48,684 nucleotides of DNA from a bacterium (GTDB taxonomy: Bacteria; Actinomycetota; Thermoleophilia; Miltoncostaeales; Miltoncostaeaceae): the NCBI GenBank assembly GCA_029977205.1, contig JAPOLI010000010.1, positions 1 to 48,684 of the forward strand, read 5' to 3'. This document shows, piece by piece, positions 8,128-16,571 of the stretch. Position 1 is the first letter of the stretch, and every line of letters begins with the position of its first letter. The translations under genes and the position numbers were made by a program. The notes beneath the pieces are model-generated. The model ran no database searches. It was not told the DNA's origin and saw only the letters and a program-made list of their open reading frames with translations.

Positions 8128-9069
8128 TCAGGTGTCGAGCGCAGCGAGGTCGAGCATGTCGGCCACGACGCGGTCAAAGCCTATCCCGGCAACCTCGGCG
8201 GCCTTCGGGAGCAGGCTGGTATCGGTCATTCCCGGGATGGTGTTGACCTCGAGCACCCAGAGACGGCCCTCGTCGTCGAGGATGAGGTCGACCCGCGCGA
8301 TTCCCCGGCACTCCAGCGTGCGGGCCGCCGCGATGCTCACGGCAGCGGCATCCTGCACCGTGGCCTCATCGAGGTCGCGCGGGGCGCGAAGCTCGGTCTC
8401 GCCCGGCGTGTAGCGCGCCTCGAAGTCATAGAAGTCGTGCCCGAGCGGAACGGCCTCGATGACCGGCAGCGCCCACGGGTCCGCCGCCATCACCACGCTC
8501 ACGGCAAGCTCGCGACCGGGCACGAAGCGCTCCATCAGCACGCGGTCATCGAACCCCATCGCATTGAGGATCGCCCCGCCGAGATCGCCCGGCTCGCGAA
8601 CGATCGAGATTCCGAGTGCCGATCCCTGCCGGGCCGGCTTCACGCATAGGGGAAGCCCGAGCGACTGCTGGATCTCCGGCAGGGCGTCGGCCGCACCCAT
8701 CTTGCTGAAGGCCTCCTTCGAGAAGGCGTAGCCGTGGGGCGTCGGAATACCGGCTCCGCGGAACAGCGCCTTCGACACGACCTTGTCCATCGCGCGCTCA
8801 CTCGCCAGCACGCCGGATCCGGTGTAGGGAATCCTCAGGATCTCGAGGATCTCCTGCACCGTGCCGTCCTCGCCCCCGCGACCGTGCATCGCCACGAAGG
8901 CCACCTCCGGGCGGGCGTCCCGCAGGGCCCGGACCATGTGGCTATCCGCGTCGATGGCAATGACCTCGTGCCCGAGGCGGCCCAGCGCGAGCTCCACGTT
9001 GGTGCCCGACCGCAGCGACACCTCGCGCTCGAGCGACGGACCGCCCTTCAGGACGGCGACCCGGCTCAT
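8128..9069 (-). CDS. ddl: D-alanine--D-alanine ligase
   Basis: ATP-grasp ligase making D-Ala-D-Ala for peptidoglycan (EC 6.3.2.4), cytosolic, 313 residues, a normal length. The N-terminal domain begins VAVLKGGPSLEREVSLRSG; the HGRGGEDGTVQEIL segment, the ATP-grasp lysine region LCVKPARQGSALGIS and the metal/product motif LEVNTIPGMTDTSLLPKAA are all present. The ATG overlaps the upstream aminotransferase stop in ATGA, so translation is coupled. A longer open frame to 9483 runs inside the aminotransferase and is rejected. No murC/murB neighbours, so this is outside the usual cell-wall cluster. Confidence 0.95.
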   Translation of the reverse strand: MSRVAVLKGGPSLEREVSLRSGTNVELALGRLGHEVIAIDADSHMVRALRDARPEVAFVAMHGRGGEDGTVQEILEILRIPYTGSGVLASERAMDKVVSKALFRGAGIPTPHGYAFSKEAFSKMGAADALPEIQQSLGLPLCVKPARQGSALGISIVREPGDLGGAILNAMGFDDRVLMERFVPGRELAVSVVMAADPWALPVIEAVPLGHDFYDFEARYTPGETELRAPRDLDEATVQDAAAVSIAAARTLECRGIARVDLILDDEGRLWVLEVNTIPGMTDTSLLPKAAEVAGIGFDRVVADMLDLAALDT

Positions 9070-10385
9070 CCGCGGCCGGGGTTCAGCGCGTCGTGCAGCG
9101 CGACGACGTCGGCGATGACATCGCCGAGCCGGCCGATGCCCTCGCTGATGACCGACTCGGGCACGCTCGAGAAGTTCAGGCGCATGCTGTTCCGGCCACG
9201 GCCATCGAGGAACGCGCCCTCGCCCGGCACGAACGCCACCTGGCGCTCGAGGGCCTTGGCCTGCAGCGCGGTGGTGTCGATGAAGTCGGGCAGGGTGGCC
9301 CATACGAACAGCCCGCCGCGCGGGTGCGTCCACGTGGCATCTGCCGGGAAGCGCGCCTCGAGTGCCTCGAGCATGGTGTCGCGCCGGCCGCGGTAGAGCC
9401 GGCACACCCGCTCCACGTGCTCGCGGTAGTCGTAGCGCTTGAGGTACTCGGTGACGAACCTCTGGGTGTAGGTGCTCGAGCACAGGTCGGCCGCCTGCTT
9501 ACCCAGGTTCATCTTGCGCAGCACCTGCGGGGGCGCCACTGCCCAGCCCACGCGCATGCCCGGCGCAAGGATCTTCGAGAATGTTCCGAGGTACACAACC
9601 CAGCCCGCGCCGTCATCGAGCTCGAAGAGCGTGGGGAGTGCCTCGCCCTCGAAGCGGATCTGTCCGTAGGGGTTGTCCTCGATGATGAGCAGCCCCACGC
9701 GGTGGGCGAACTCAACCAGGCGCTCGCGGCGCTCGAGCGACATGGTCACGCCGGCGGGGTTCTGGAAGTTCGGGATGGTGTAGAGGATCTTGGGCGGTCG
9801 ACCCTCGGCCGCAAGGCGCTCGTAGGCCTCCTCGAGCAGGTCCTCGCGCATGCCGTCGTCGTCCATCGGCACATGCGTGACATCGGCGCCGTAGGCGGAG
9901 AAGCACGGGACGGCACCCGGGTAGGTGGGCCCCTCGGCCAGCACGCTGTCGCCACGATCCACGAACGTGCGGATGCTGAGGTCAATCGCCTGCTGGCCCC
10001 CGGAGGTGATCATGATGTCGTCCACCCGAGCCCGGGCGCCCTCGTCGGCCATGACCGCGGCGATCTGCTCGCGCAGCTCGCCCATCCCGTCGGTCGGCCC
10101 GTACTGCAGTGACGAGGCAAGGAAGTCGGTGCCGATCTCGCCGGCGATCTCCTCGTAGATCTCGCGCGGGAATGTCTCGGTATCGGGCAGGCCGCCAGCC
10201 AGCGAGATGATGTCGGCCTTCTCGGTGATGGCCATGAGGTCGCGCATGACCGACGAGGTGGTGCCCGATGCCAGCGCGGAGAAGCGCGACTCATAGCGCG
10301 CGGCGTCGGCGGGGCCGACCAGCGGCGTCTGCGGAGGGACCGGAGCCCCTGTTCCCGGGTTGTCGGTCACGTCACTCGTGCTCAT
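9066..10385 (-). CDS. PLP-dependent aminotransferase, fold type I (2-aminoadipate/aromatic-like)
   Basis: 439 residues. Typical segments: SLAGGLPDTETFP near the N-terminus, LQYGPTDGMGELR, ITSGGQQAIDL, the substrate loop IPNFQNPAGVTMS, IIEDNPYG, and the PLP lysine in GTFSKILAPGMRVGW. This is the MocR/LysN-type class I family without the DNA-binding domain; members use 2-aminoadipate, aromatic or branched amino acids with 2-oxoglutarate. The start at 10385 has AGAGGG ten bases upstream and a -10-like TATCAT further up. First gene of a run with ddl and the epoxide-hydrolase-like gene. A reading of the frame to 10859 crosses the divergent GtrA gene and is rejected. Confidence 0.9.
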   Translation of the reverse strand: MSTSDVTDNPGTGAPVPPQTPLVGPADAARYESRFSALASGTTSSVMRDLMAITEKADIISLAGGLPDTETFPREIYEEIAGEIGTDFLASSLQYGPTDGMGELREQIAAVMADEGARARVDDIMITSGGQQAIDLSIRTFVDRGDSVLAEGPTYPGAVPCFSAYGADVTHVPMDDDGMREDLLEEAYERLAAEGRPPKILYTIPNFQNPAGVTMSLERRERLVEFAHRVGLLIIEDNPYGQIRFEGEALPTLFELDDGAGWVVYLGTFSKILAPGMRVGWAVAPPQVLRKMNLGKQAADLCSSTYTQRFVTEYLKRYDYREHVERVCRLYRGRRDTMLEALEARFPADATWTHPRGGLFVWATLPDFIDTTALQAKALERQVAFVPGEGAFLDGRGRNSMRLNFSSVPESVISEGIGRLGDVIADVVALHDALNPGRG

Positions 10386-10415
10386 CGAAATAGGGCCCTC
10401 TGAAGGCCATGGGTG

Positions 10416-10421
10416 ATGATA
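10416..10421 (-). promoter_or_regulatory. Candidate -10 box (TATCAT) of the aminotransferase-ddl run
   Basis: Thirty bases upstream of the ATG at 10385, giving a short leader with an AGAGGG Shine-Dalgarno. Confidence 0.45.
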
Positions 10422-10500
10422 CGCCGCCCACGGCCCCGGACCTGCCATGGCGGGCCCCCGGCCGCGTGACAACCCGCCCGGGACGGCGCCCGGCCTCTGA

Positions 10501-10506
10501 TACCCT
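10501..10506 (+). promoter_or_regulatory. -10 box (TACCCT), leaderless, gtrA-like gene
   Basis: Eight bases before the GTG at 10515; no Shine-Dalgarno between them. Confidence 0.5.
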
Positions 10507-10514
10507 CGCCCATC

Positions 10515-10964
10515 GTGCCGGTAGACAAGACCACGGCGAGCGAGCGGTCTCCGCTCACGCTCCTGCGCATCCCAGACATCCGCAAGGTCCCCCGCGCTGA
10601 CTGGCTCCAGCTGGTGCGGTTCCTGGCCGTGGGGATCTCGGGATACGTCGTCAACCTGCTGGTGTTCTGGATCGCCACCGCATCGGGAGCGCACTACATC
10701 CCGGCGGCCATCGTGGCGTTCGCGGTGGCGTGGATGAACAACTTCCTGCTCAACCGGCACTGGACCTTCCGCCGCGCCGATGAGGCCATGGTCAACCAGG
10801 GGCTGCGGTACCTGCTGGTGTGCCTGGTCGCGCTGGGCGCCAACCTGATCATCCTGCACGTGCTGGTGGATGCCGGGCTCGCCGAGCTCTACGCGCAGGC
10901 CATCGCGATCATCCTGGTCACGCCGCTGAGCTACCTGCTCAGCCGGCGCTGGTCCTTCCGCTAG
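10515..10964 (+). CDS. GtrA family membrane protein
   Basis: 149 residues with four predicted membrane helices: LVRFLAVGISGYVVNLLVFW, the helix containing IPAAIVAFAVAW, LRYLLVCLVALGANLIIL, and the helix starting AQAIAIILVTPLSYLL. Arg-rich cytoplasmic loops (NRHWTFRR, SRRWSFR) are the family hallmark. GtrA proteins are thought to flip or hand over polyprenyl-phosphate-linked sugars for surface polysaccharides. The gene heads a forward operon with two glycosyltransferase-like membrane proteins and a polysaccharide deacetylase, consistent with that role. GTG start with a leaderless-type -10. Confidence 0.9.
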   Translation: MPVDKTTASERSPLTLLRIPDIRKVPRADWLQLVRFLAVGISGYVVNLLVFWIATASGAHYIPAAIVAFAVAWMNNFLLNRHWTFRRADEAMVNQGLRYLLVCLVALGANLIILHVLVDAGLAELYAQAIAIILVTPLSYLLSRRWSFR

Positions 10965-10984
10965 GTCGCCGGAGGAGGGTCGGC

Positions 10985-13009
10985 GTGGCCCCCCGTCGCG
11001 CCCTGGTCGCCGCGCTGCTGGCGGCCGTGCTGGCAGTTACCCTGCCGGCCGCAGGGGGCGCCCAGCAACAGCCACAGGCGGGGATCGCGATCAGTACCCC
11101 GGACGAGGCGCTGGCGGCTGTGGATGGCGTGCTGGATGGCCTGGCGAATGGGGCTGCCGACCTCCGGCGCAGGGCTGAGGCGAGCGCCGCGCAGTCAGTG
11201 GGCACCGGCACCGGACCGGGCTCGACCGGGTCCGATGCGGACGCCTCGTACGTGCGGGCCCTCTCGGAGGATGAGGCCACGGCGATCGCCGAGGCCGACC
11301 CCGACCTGCAGGCGTGGATCGCCGATCACCCCGTCCACCGCACGACGGCGGAGTTCCAGTCGAAGGACACGCGCTGGAAGGTCTCGTTCGTCGGCGGCCC
11401 GAAGGACGCCGAGGTGGTCGAGGCCGAGGTGTACGTGGGCGATGAGGAGGGCAACATCGCCGAGGTGCGCACCGGCCCGCAGGTGGCGTGGATGATGGCC
11501 CGCGGCTATGAGGGCGCCTTCGGGCGGGCGGTAAATCGCTGGCGCATCTGGATCCCGCTATGCCTGGTGTTCCTGGCCGTGCTGCTGCCCATCACGCGCC
11601 CCCGCAGCATCCTGTCGTGGCGCACGCTCGACCTCCTGGTGCTGCTGTCGTTCACGGTGTCGTGGACGTGGTTCAACCAGGGCGACATCTTCATGTCGGT
11701 GCCGCTGCAGTACCCGCCGCTCGTGTACCTGCTCGCGCGCATGGCGTGGATCACGGTGCGCCGGGCGCGGTTGCGACGGGCGGCCCCGGACCCGCCCGGA
11801 AGCGACGACGCTCTGGCCCCCGCTCTGCAGGGCGGCGTGGCGCCGGCCGCCGCGCCCGACGCCCGCGCATCACGTGGGCCGCGCACACCCGGGCTTCCGG
11901 GGTGGATGCCCACCTGGCTCCTCATCACGGTTCTGGTGGTGCTCGTGGCGCTCCGCTGGGGGCTTAACGGGCTCAACAGCAACGTGATCGACGTGGGCTA
12001 CGCGGGAGTCATCGGCAGCGACCTCATCCTTGACGGGCAGACCCCCTACGGGAACTTCCCCGATGACTGCGGTCAGTGCGACACGTACGGGCCTCTCAAC
12101 TACATCGCATACATCCCATTCGAGGCCGTGATGCCCTTCACGGGCAAGTGGGATGACCTGCCCGCGGCCCATGGGGCAGCGACCCTGTTCGACGGGCTCA
12201 CGATCCTCGCGCTCCTGGTGCTCGGCTGGCGCCTCGCCGGGCGGAAGATGGGGCTCACGTTCGCCATCGCATGGACGGCCTTCCCCTTCACCGCCTTCAC
12301 GCTGTCCAGCAACTCCAATGACGCGCTGATCGCCGCGTGCGTCGCCTGGGGCCTCGTGCTGGCGGCGCGCCCGCTGGGCCGCGGCGTGATGATCGGCCTC
12401 GGCGTCGCGGCGAAGATCGCACCGGCGATCCTCGTGCCGCTGTGGGCACGGCACCCGTTCCCGCGCGCCGACCGACGATCGGCACCGCGCAGGCTGGCGG
12501 CCTATGTCGGCGGCCTCTTCATCGCCGCGCTGCTCACCGGATGGGTGCTGCTGCTCGACGGCACCGAGGGCATACGGCGATTCTGGTCGCGGACGATCGG
12601 CTATCAGGCCGACCGCGACTCGCCGTTCTCGATCTGGGGGCAGTTCGAATGGCTGCGACCGGTGCACATCGCCGTCGGCGCGCTGGTGATCCTGGCGGCA
12701 CTGCTCGTGCTGCGGTGGCCACGGCGCCTCGACATCGTGCAGTGGGCGGCGATCTCGGCCGCGCTGCTGATCGGGTTCGAGCTGGTGCTCACGCACTGGT
12801 TCTACCTCTACATCCCATGGTTCCTGCCACTCGTCATCCTCGTCGTCGTGCCGCTGTGGCCAGACCCGGAGCCCGAGCCGGCGGTGCCCGCGCCGGAGTG
12901 GCTCCGGCGCCTGCGCCGCAGACCGGCGCCGGATCGGCGGGATGGGACCCCGGTGCCACCTGACCCGGGCGCAGCCCCGGCATCAGCGGCCAGCGGGGGC
13001 AGCGAATGA
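10985..13009 (+). CDS. Polytopic membrane protein, GT87/DUF2029-like, with secreted N-terminal region
   Basis: 674 residues. GTG at 10985 is chosen because GGAGGAGGG precedes it and it begins a signal-like helix (ALVAALLAAVLAVTLPAAGG). A soluble extracytoplasmic segment (about residues 30-180, with an acidic patch LSEDEATAIAEADPD) follows, then about ten membrane helices. GQTPYGNFPDDCGQCDTYGP lies in the first large loop of the membrane part, where GT-C enzymes bind lipid-linked sugar; AKIAPAILVPL is typical of the DUF2029/GT87 group (polyprenyl-phosphate mannosyltransferases). The C-terminus is a Pro/Arg-rich tail. Its stop overlaps the next start as ATGA. The family assignment is from topology and short motifs, so activity is inferred. 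Confidence 0.8.
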   Translation: MAPRRALVAALLAAVLAVTLPAAGGAQQQPQAGIAISTPDEALAAVDGVLDGLANGAADLRRRAEASAAQSVGTGTGPGSTGSDADASYVRALSEDEATAIAEADPDLQAWIADHPVHRTTAEFQSKDTRWKVSFVGGPKDAEVVEAEVYVGDEEGNIAEVRTGPQVAWMMARGYEGAFGRAVNRWRIWIPLCLVFLAVLLPITRPRSILSWRTLDLLVLLSFTVSWTWFNQGDIFMSVPLQYPPLVYLLARMAWITVRRARLRRAAPDPPGSDDALAPALQGGVAPAAAPDARASRGPRTPGLPGWMPTWLLITVLVVLVALRWGLNGLNSNVIDVGYAGVIGSDLILDGQTPYGNFPDDCGQCDTYGPLNYIAYIPFEAVMPFTGKWDDLPAAHGAATLFDGLTILALLVLGWRLAGRKMGLTFAIAWTAFPFTAFTLSSNSNDALIAACVAWGLVLAARPLGRGVMIGLGVAAKIAPAILVPLWARHPFPRADRRSAPRRLAAYVGGLFIAALLTGWVLLLDGTEGIRRFWSRTIGYQADRDSPFSIWGQFEWLRPVHIAVGALVILAALLVLRWPRRLDIVQWAAISAALLIGFELVLTHWFYLYIPWFLPLVILVVVPLWPDPEPEPAVPAPEWLRRLRRRPAPDRRDGTPVPPDPGAAPASAASGGSE

Positions 13010-14277
13010 CCCGTCGCGCTGACATCGAGCGGCTGCTGCCATGGCTGCTGTCGCTCCTGGCGGTCCTCGTGTGGGTCGGTCCCCTGCAGTGGGTATCCGG
13101 GGCGGTGCCGCAGATCTCCGACATCCCCACCTACGAGGGCGCGTACGCCCAGATGGCCGCAGGAAACCTGCCGTATCTCGACTTCTCGCTCGAGTACCCG
13201 CCGGGCGCCGCGGCGATCTTCTGGGCAGCGGGCGTACTGCCAGGTGACTACGACGTGGCCTTCTCATTCCTGATGATGGTGGCGCTCGTGCTGACGGTGA
13301 TCCCGGTCACGCTCACGGCCCGCGCACTCGGCCTCAGCGTCGCCCGGCAGGCGGCGGCAGGGGGCATCACGGCCTGCATCCCCCTCCTGCTCGGCGGCCT
13401 CGTGAGCACGCGCTTCGACCTGGTGCTGGCCGCGCTCATCGCATGGATGCTCTGGGCGGTGGTGACCGACCGGATGACCACCGCGTGGGTGATGCTGGCG
13501 CTCGCAGTAGTCGTGAAGCTGGTGCCGCTGGCATTCATCCCGGTACTGGCGATCGTGCATATCCGCCGGCACGGTGGGCGCGATGCGCGTCGCAGCGCGC
13601 TGATTGGCCTGGCAGTCCTGGCCGTACTCATCATTCCCGTGGCGCTGCTCGCCCCCCAGGGGCTGTGGGACAGCGTTGCGTACCACCTCGACCGACCCCT
13701 GCAGCTGGAGTCGAGCGGTGCGGCCTACCTCATGGGCATGCGACTGCTGGCCGGCGTTCCGCTGGCGGTCGAGACCTCGTTCGGATCACAGGGACTCGCC
13801 GGCGGCGCGCCGGACCTCATGGCCCTGATCTCCACGATCGCCCTGGTGCTGCTGGTACTGGCGATCGCCCTCACAGTGCTCCGGCTCCTGTCGGTGCAGC
13901 CGCCGTCCGCCGACTCGGCGCTCTTCGTGGCGGCAATCGCCGCGACGAGCATCGCCCTGCTCGTGGCGGGCAAGGTCCTGTCGCCGCAGTTCCTGGTGTG
14001 GATCATCCCGTCGGCGGTGCTCATCGGCGGGCGCTTCGGCTGGGCATCCACATGGGTGGCCATGGTCAGCATGCTCCTGACCCAGGCCTACTTCCCGAGC
14101 CTGTACTGGCGCTTGGTCGCCCTGCAGGGCCCGGAGATGGCTCTGCTCGTGCTGCGTGACGCCGTGTTGATCATCCTCCTCGCGCTGGTCTGGCCACGGC
14201 GAGGCATGGAATCGCAATTGCGCGATGTGCCGGGCGCGCAGGCGCGCGGACGCCCCGTGCCGAAACCGTCCGGGTGA
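13006..14277 (+). CDS. Polytopic membrane protein, GT87/DUF2029-like
   Basis: 423 residues with about ten membrane helices. The first outside loop carries DIPTYEGAYAQMAAGNLPY followed by DFSLEYPPGAAA; the acidic residues and LEYPP motif are characteristic of DUF2029/GT87 glycosyltransferases, which use polyprenyl-phosphate sugars on the outer face. VVKLVPLAFIPVL is the matching internal helix. The start overlaps the previous stop (ATGA at 13006-13009) and the stop overlaps the next start (GTGA at 14274-14277), so the three proteins are made from one message. Donor and acceptor are unknown. Confidence 0.85.
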   Translation: MTRRADIERLLPWLLSLLAVLVWVGPLQWVSGAVPQISDIPTYEGAYAQMAAGNLPYLDFSLEYPPGAAAIFWAAGVLPGDYDVAFSFLMMVALVLTVIPVTLTARALGLSVARQAAAGGITACIPLLLGGLVSTRFDLVLAALIAWMLWAVVTDRMTTAWVMLALAVVVKLVPLAFIPVLAIVHIRRHGGRDARRSALIGLAVLAVLIIPVALLAPQGLWDSVAYHLDRPLQLESSGAAYLMGMRLLAGVPLAVETSFGSQGLAGGAPDLMALISTIALVLLVLAIALTVLRLLSVQPPSADSALFVAAIAATSIALLVAGKVLSPQFLVWIIPSAVLIGGRFGWASTWVAMVSMLLTQAYFPSLYWRLVALQGPEMALLVLRDAVLIILLALVWPRRGMESQLRDVPGAQARGRPVPKPSG

Positions 14278-15641
14278 ACCTGCTGAATTCGTCCCCCCTG
14301 CGGCGTGCCGCCCGGCGCACTGGCCTCGCGGCGCTCATGGCCCCTGCACTCGTCGCCCTGCCGGTATCAGCGGCCCTCGCCGGGCCAACGGCCACTCTGG
14401 GCACCACCCCCGCCGTTCCCGCGGTGGCATCCACGACGCCGGTCAACCCGTCGGTGGCCCCCGTGCAGATTGCGGTGACGGTCGACACCGCGCAGACGAT
14501 CACTGTGCGCATAATCCGCACGGACACCGAGCAGGTCGTGGCGACTCTCGGTCCCGTGGACGCAATGGCCGGATCGACCACCCTCACGTGGTCGGGCGGA
14601 CGCGGGCCCGGCGCCACAGGCCAGCCGGTCGCCGACGGGCAGTACCGCATCGAGGGGCTGGCGGCAGACGGCGTCACGGCGCTGCCCGCCACGCCGGCGC
14701 TCGTCGAGGTGGACATGACGGACCCACGGCCTGTCGTCGCGGTTCCGGCTCCCACAGTCCCCGCAAGCCGGCGGACAACGTTGCCGCTCCGGCCGGGCGG
14801 GGCCGCTGAGGTGCGGGCCATCGTTCGCCGGCCCGGCCGCGACGCGCCCCTGGTCACCGGTGCGTGGGGGCCGGCGACGACGGGCGTGGCCCTGCCGCGG
14901 GCCCTGCGCACGCGCGGCATCGTGGGAACCGTGGAGATCACCGCAGAGGGACGCGACGCCGCGGGCAACTCCGGCACGAGCGCCCCGGTCATCTGGTCGG
15001 TGCAACCCCCACCGGGACGCACGATCGTGGTCAGGCGCGTTGCCACCCGCAAGCCCCTCGTGGCCCTCACCGTGGACGATGGGTATGGCCCATCGCAGGC
15101 GCGTCGCATGATCACCGACGCGCGCGCTGCCGGCGTGACGATCACCTTCTGCTTCAACGCCATCAACGCCCGGGGGTGGAGCACGTCATTCCGCGATGAG
15201 CTTCGCGCCGCCGTGCGTGACGGCACGCTGGAGATCTGCAGCCACGGCTACGCGCACAACACCGGCACGGGCACGAGCAGATCGGCCGGCACCAGCGACC
15301 TGTCGCGGAACCGCCTGTGGGACCAGATCGCCGGAGTGGCGACAGGCCCGTTCTACCGCCCGCCGTACGGCGCGTATGGCTCCGGGCTGCTCGCCGCGGC
15401 CCGCGCCACCGGGTACCGCTACCTCGTCCTCTGGGATGTTGATACCAACGACTGGCGGGGCCCGAGCGCGTCAGTCATCACCCAGCGCGCCGTGGGTGGC
15501 GCACGGCGCGGGTCAATCATCCTCATGCACACGAAGCCGAACACCGCGGTCGCCTTCGCGGGAATCATCCGGGGGCTCAAGCGCAAGGGATTGACGCCGG
15601 TGGGGCTCTCCGAGCTGTTCGCGGCCGGGCGTCCCCGCTAG
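14274..15641 (+). CDS. Secreted polysaccharide deacetylase with FlgD-like Ig domain
   Basis: 455 residues. The N-terminus has basic residues then a hydrophobic helix (LAALMAPALVALPVSAALAG), a signal peptide or anchor. Residues about 60-160 hold a FlgD-type Ig module (LTWSGGRGPGATGQPVADGQ, then YRIEGL). The NodB homology domain fills the C-terminal 200 residues with all motifs: ALTVDDGYG (catalytic Asp, metal Asp), CSHGYAHN (metal histidines), RPPYGAYG, LWDVDTNDW and ILMHTK (catalytic His). It should remove N-acetyl groups from an extracellular glycan or peptidoglycan. Last gene of the GtrA-GT-GT operon. Its TAG shares the tetranucleotide CTAG with the stop of the convergent gene. Confidence 0.93.
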   Translation: MNLLNSSPLRRAARRTGLAALMAPALVALPVSAALAGPTATLGTTPAVPAVASTTPVNPSVAPVQIAVTVDTAQTITVRIIRTDTEQVVATLGPVDAMAGSTTLTWSGGRGPGATGQPVADGQYRIEGLAADGVTALPATPALVEVDMTDPRPVVAVPAPTVPASRRTTLPLRPGGAAEVRAIVRRPGRDAPLVTGAWGPATTGVALPRALRTRGIVGTVEITAEGRDAAGNSGTSAPVIWSVQPPPGRTIVVRRVATRKPLVALTVDDGYGPSQARRMITDARAAGVTITFCFNAINARGWSTSFRDELRAAVRDGTLEICSHGYAHNTGTGTSRSAGTSDLSRNRLWDQIAGVATGPFYRPPYGAYGSGLLAAARATGYRYLVLWDVDTNDWRGPSASVITQRAVGGARRGSIILMHTKPNTAVAFAGIIRGLKRKGLTPVGLSELFAAGRPR

Positions 15642-16516
15642 TCGGCGGGGGGCTGCTTCACGCGACCCCAGAGCGGCGCAAGGCGCGCGAGCGCGTGAGC
15701 CGGGGCGACGTCGTCATGCAACGCGGGGTATCCCGCGATCATCCGGCCGAGCACCTTGCCGGAGCGCACCTCCCAGGGCGGGCCGTCATGCGCGAGGGCC
15801 CGTCCCATGGGCTCGGGCGGTAGCGGCCTGTCCGATGCGAGCAGGAGGACGTTGCCCGAGGTCCGATGCTCGAGCACGGCCGGCTCGGCCAGGATCGCCA
15901 CCATCGCGTATTCGTCCCAGAGCCCTGACGCCACCGCACGGGCGAGCTCAAGGGGCTCGACGTCGATGAGGTTCATGGCGTGCAGGCCGCCGGGGCGCAG
16001 GACCCGACGTACCTCCGCGATGAACTCTGCGGTGGAGAGCGCATGCGGGGCCACGAGGCCGACGAAGGCATCGACGACCACGACATCCAGGGAGGCGTCA
16101 GGAAGCGCGGTCAGCGCCTCACGGCCGTCTCCCACCCGCACTGCGAGGCGCGGCACCGCGTCGAGCATCAGGTGCTCACGCGATGCCTGCACCACGCCGG
16201 CGTCGCGCTCGACAACAGTGATCCTGGCCCGTCGGCGGGTCGCCGACAGGTATCGCCCCAAGGTGCACGGGCCCCCGCCGATCTGCAGCGCATCGAGCGG
16301 CTCGCGTACCGGGAACATGGCATCGATCACTCCGACCAGATGGCGCAGGTACTCGAACCGGATGCGCGTGGGGTCATCGAGGTCCACGTGACTGGCCTCA
16401 ACCCCATCCATGAGGACGAGCCGCCCCCCAGGGTGCTCAACATCGCGATCCGCGCGGATCTCAAGCGTCACGAAATCCGCGGCAATTGGGTACGACGGAG
16501 CAGGAGGAACCCCCAT
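15638..16516 (-). CDS. Spermidine-synthase-like methyltransferase fold protein
   Basis: 292 residues. Rossmann-type motifs: LQIGGGPCTLGRYL (nucleotide loop), ITVVERDAGVV (acidic end of strand 2), VRVGDGREAL and LDVVVVDAFVG, followed by RRVLRPGGLHAMNLID. This is the layout of the PAPT/spermidine synthase family. The spermidine synthase gatekeeper region is not obvious and no speD or potABCD genes lie nearby, so it may be a methyltransferase-like relative rather than a true aminopropyltransferase. It ends tail-to-tail with the deacetylase, sharing four bases. A -10-like CAGAAT lies six bases before the ATG. Confidence 0.82.
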   Translation of the reverse strand: MGVPPAPSYPIAADFVTLEIRADRDVEHPGGRLVLMDGVEASHVDLDDPTRIRFEYLRHLVGVIDAMFPVREPLDALQIGGGPCTLGRYLSATRRRARITVVERDAGVVQASREHLMLDAVPRLAVRVGDGREALTALPDASLDVVVVDAFVGLVAPHALSTAEFIAEVRRVLRPGGLHAMNLIDVEPLELARAVASGLWDEYAMVAILAEPAVLEHRTSGNVLLLASDRPLPPEPMGRALAHDGPPWEVRSGKVLGRMIAGYPALHDDVAPAHALARLAPLWGRVKQPPAD

Positions 16517-16541
16517 ACGCGCATTCTGACGGGCGACAGCC

Positions 16542-16571
16542 CCCTGTGGACAGGGTGCCTGTCACCGGGGT
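16542..16571. repeat. 30-base intergenic repeat, copy 2
   Basis: Near-identical to 3073-3102 (one mismatch). This copy has a perfect 6-bp stem GACAGG / CCTGTC with a 3-base loop, and its last base is the last base of the SDR stop codon (TCA on the plus strand at 16571-16573). Confidence 0.7.

Noticed and set aside
11870-12796. 308-codon reverse-strand frame
   Set aside because: Antisense to a clear membrane protein; Gln/His/Glu-rich shadow product.
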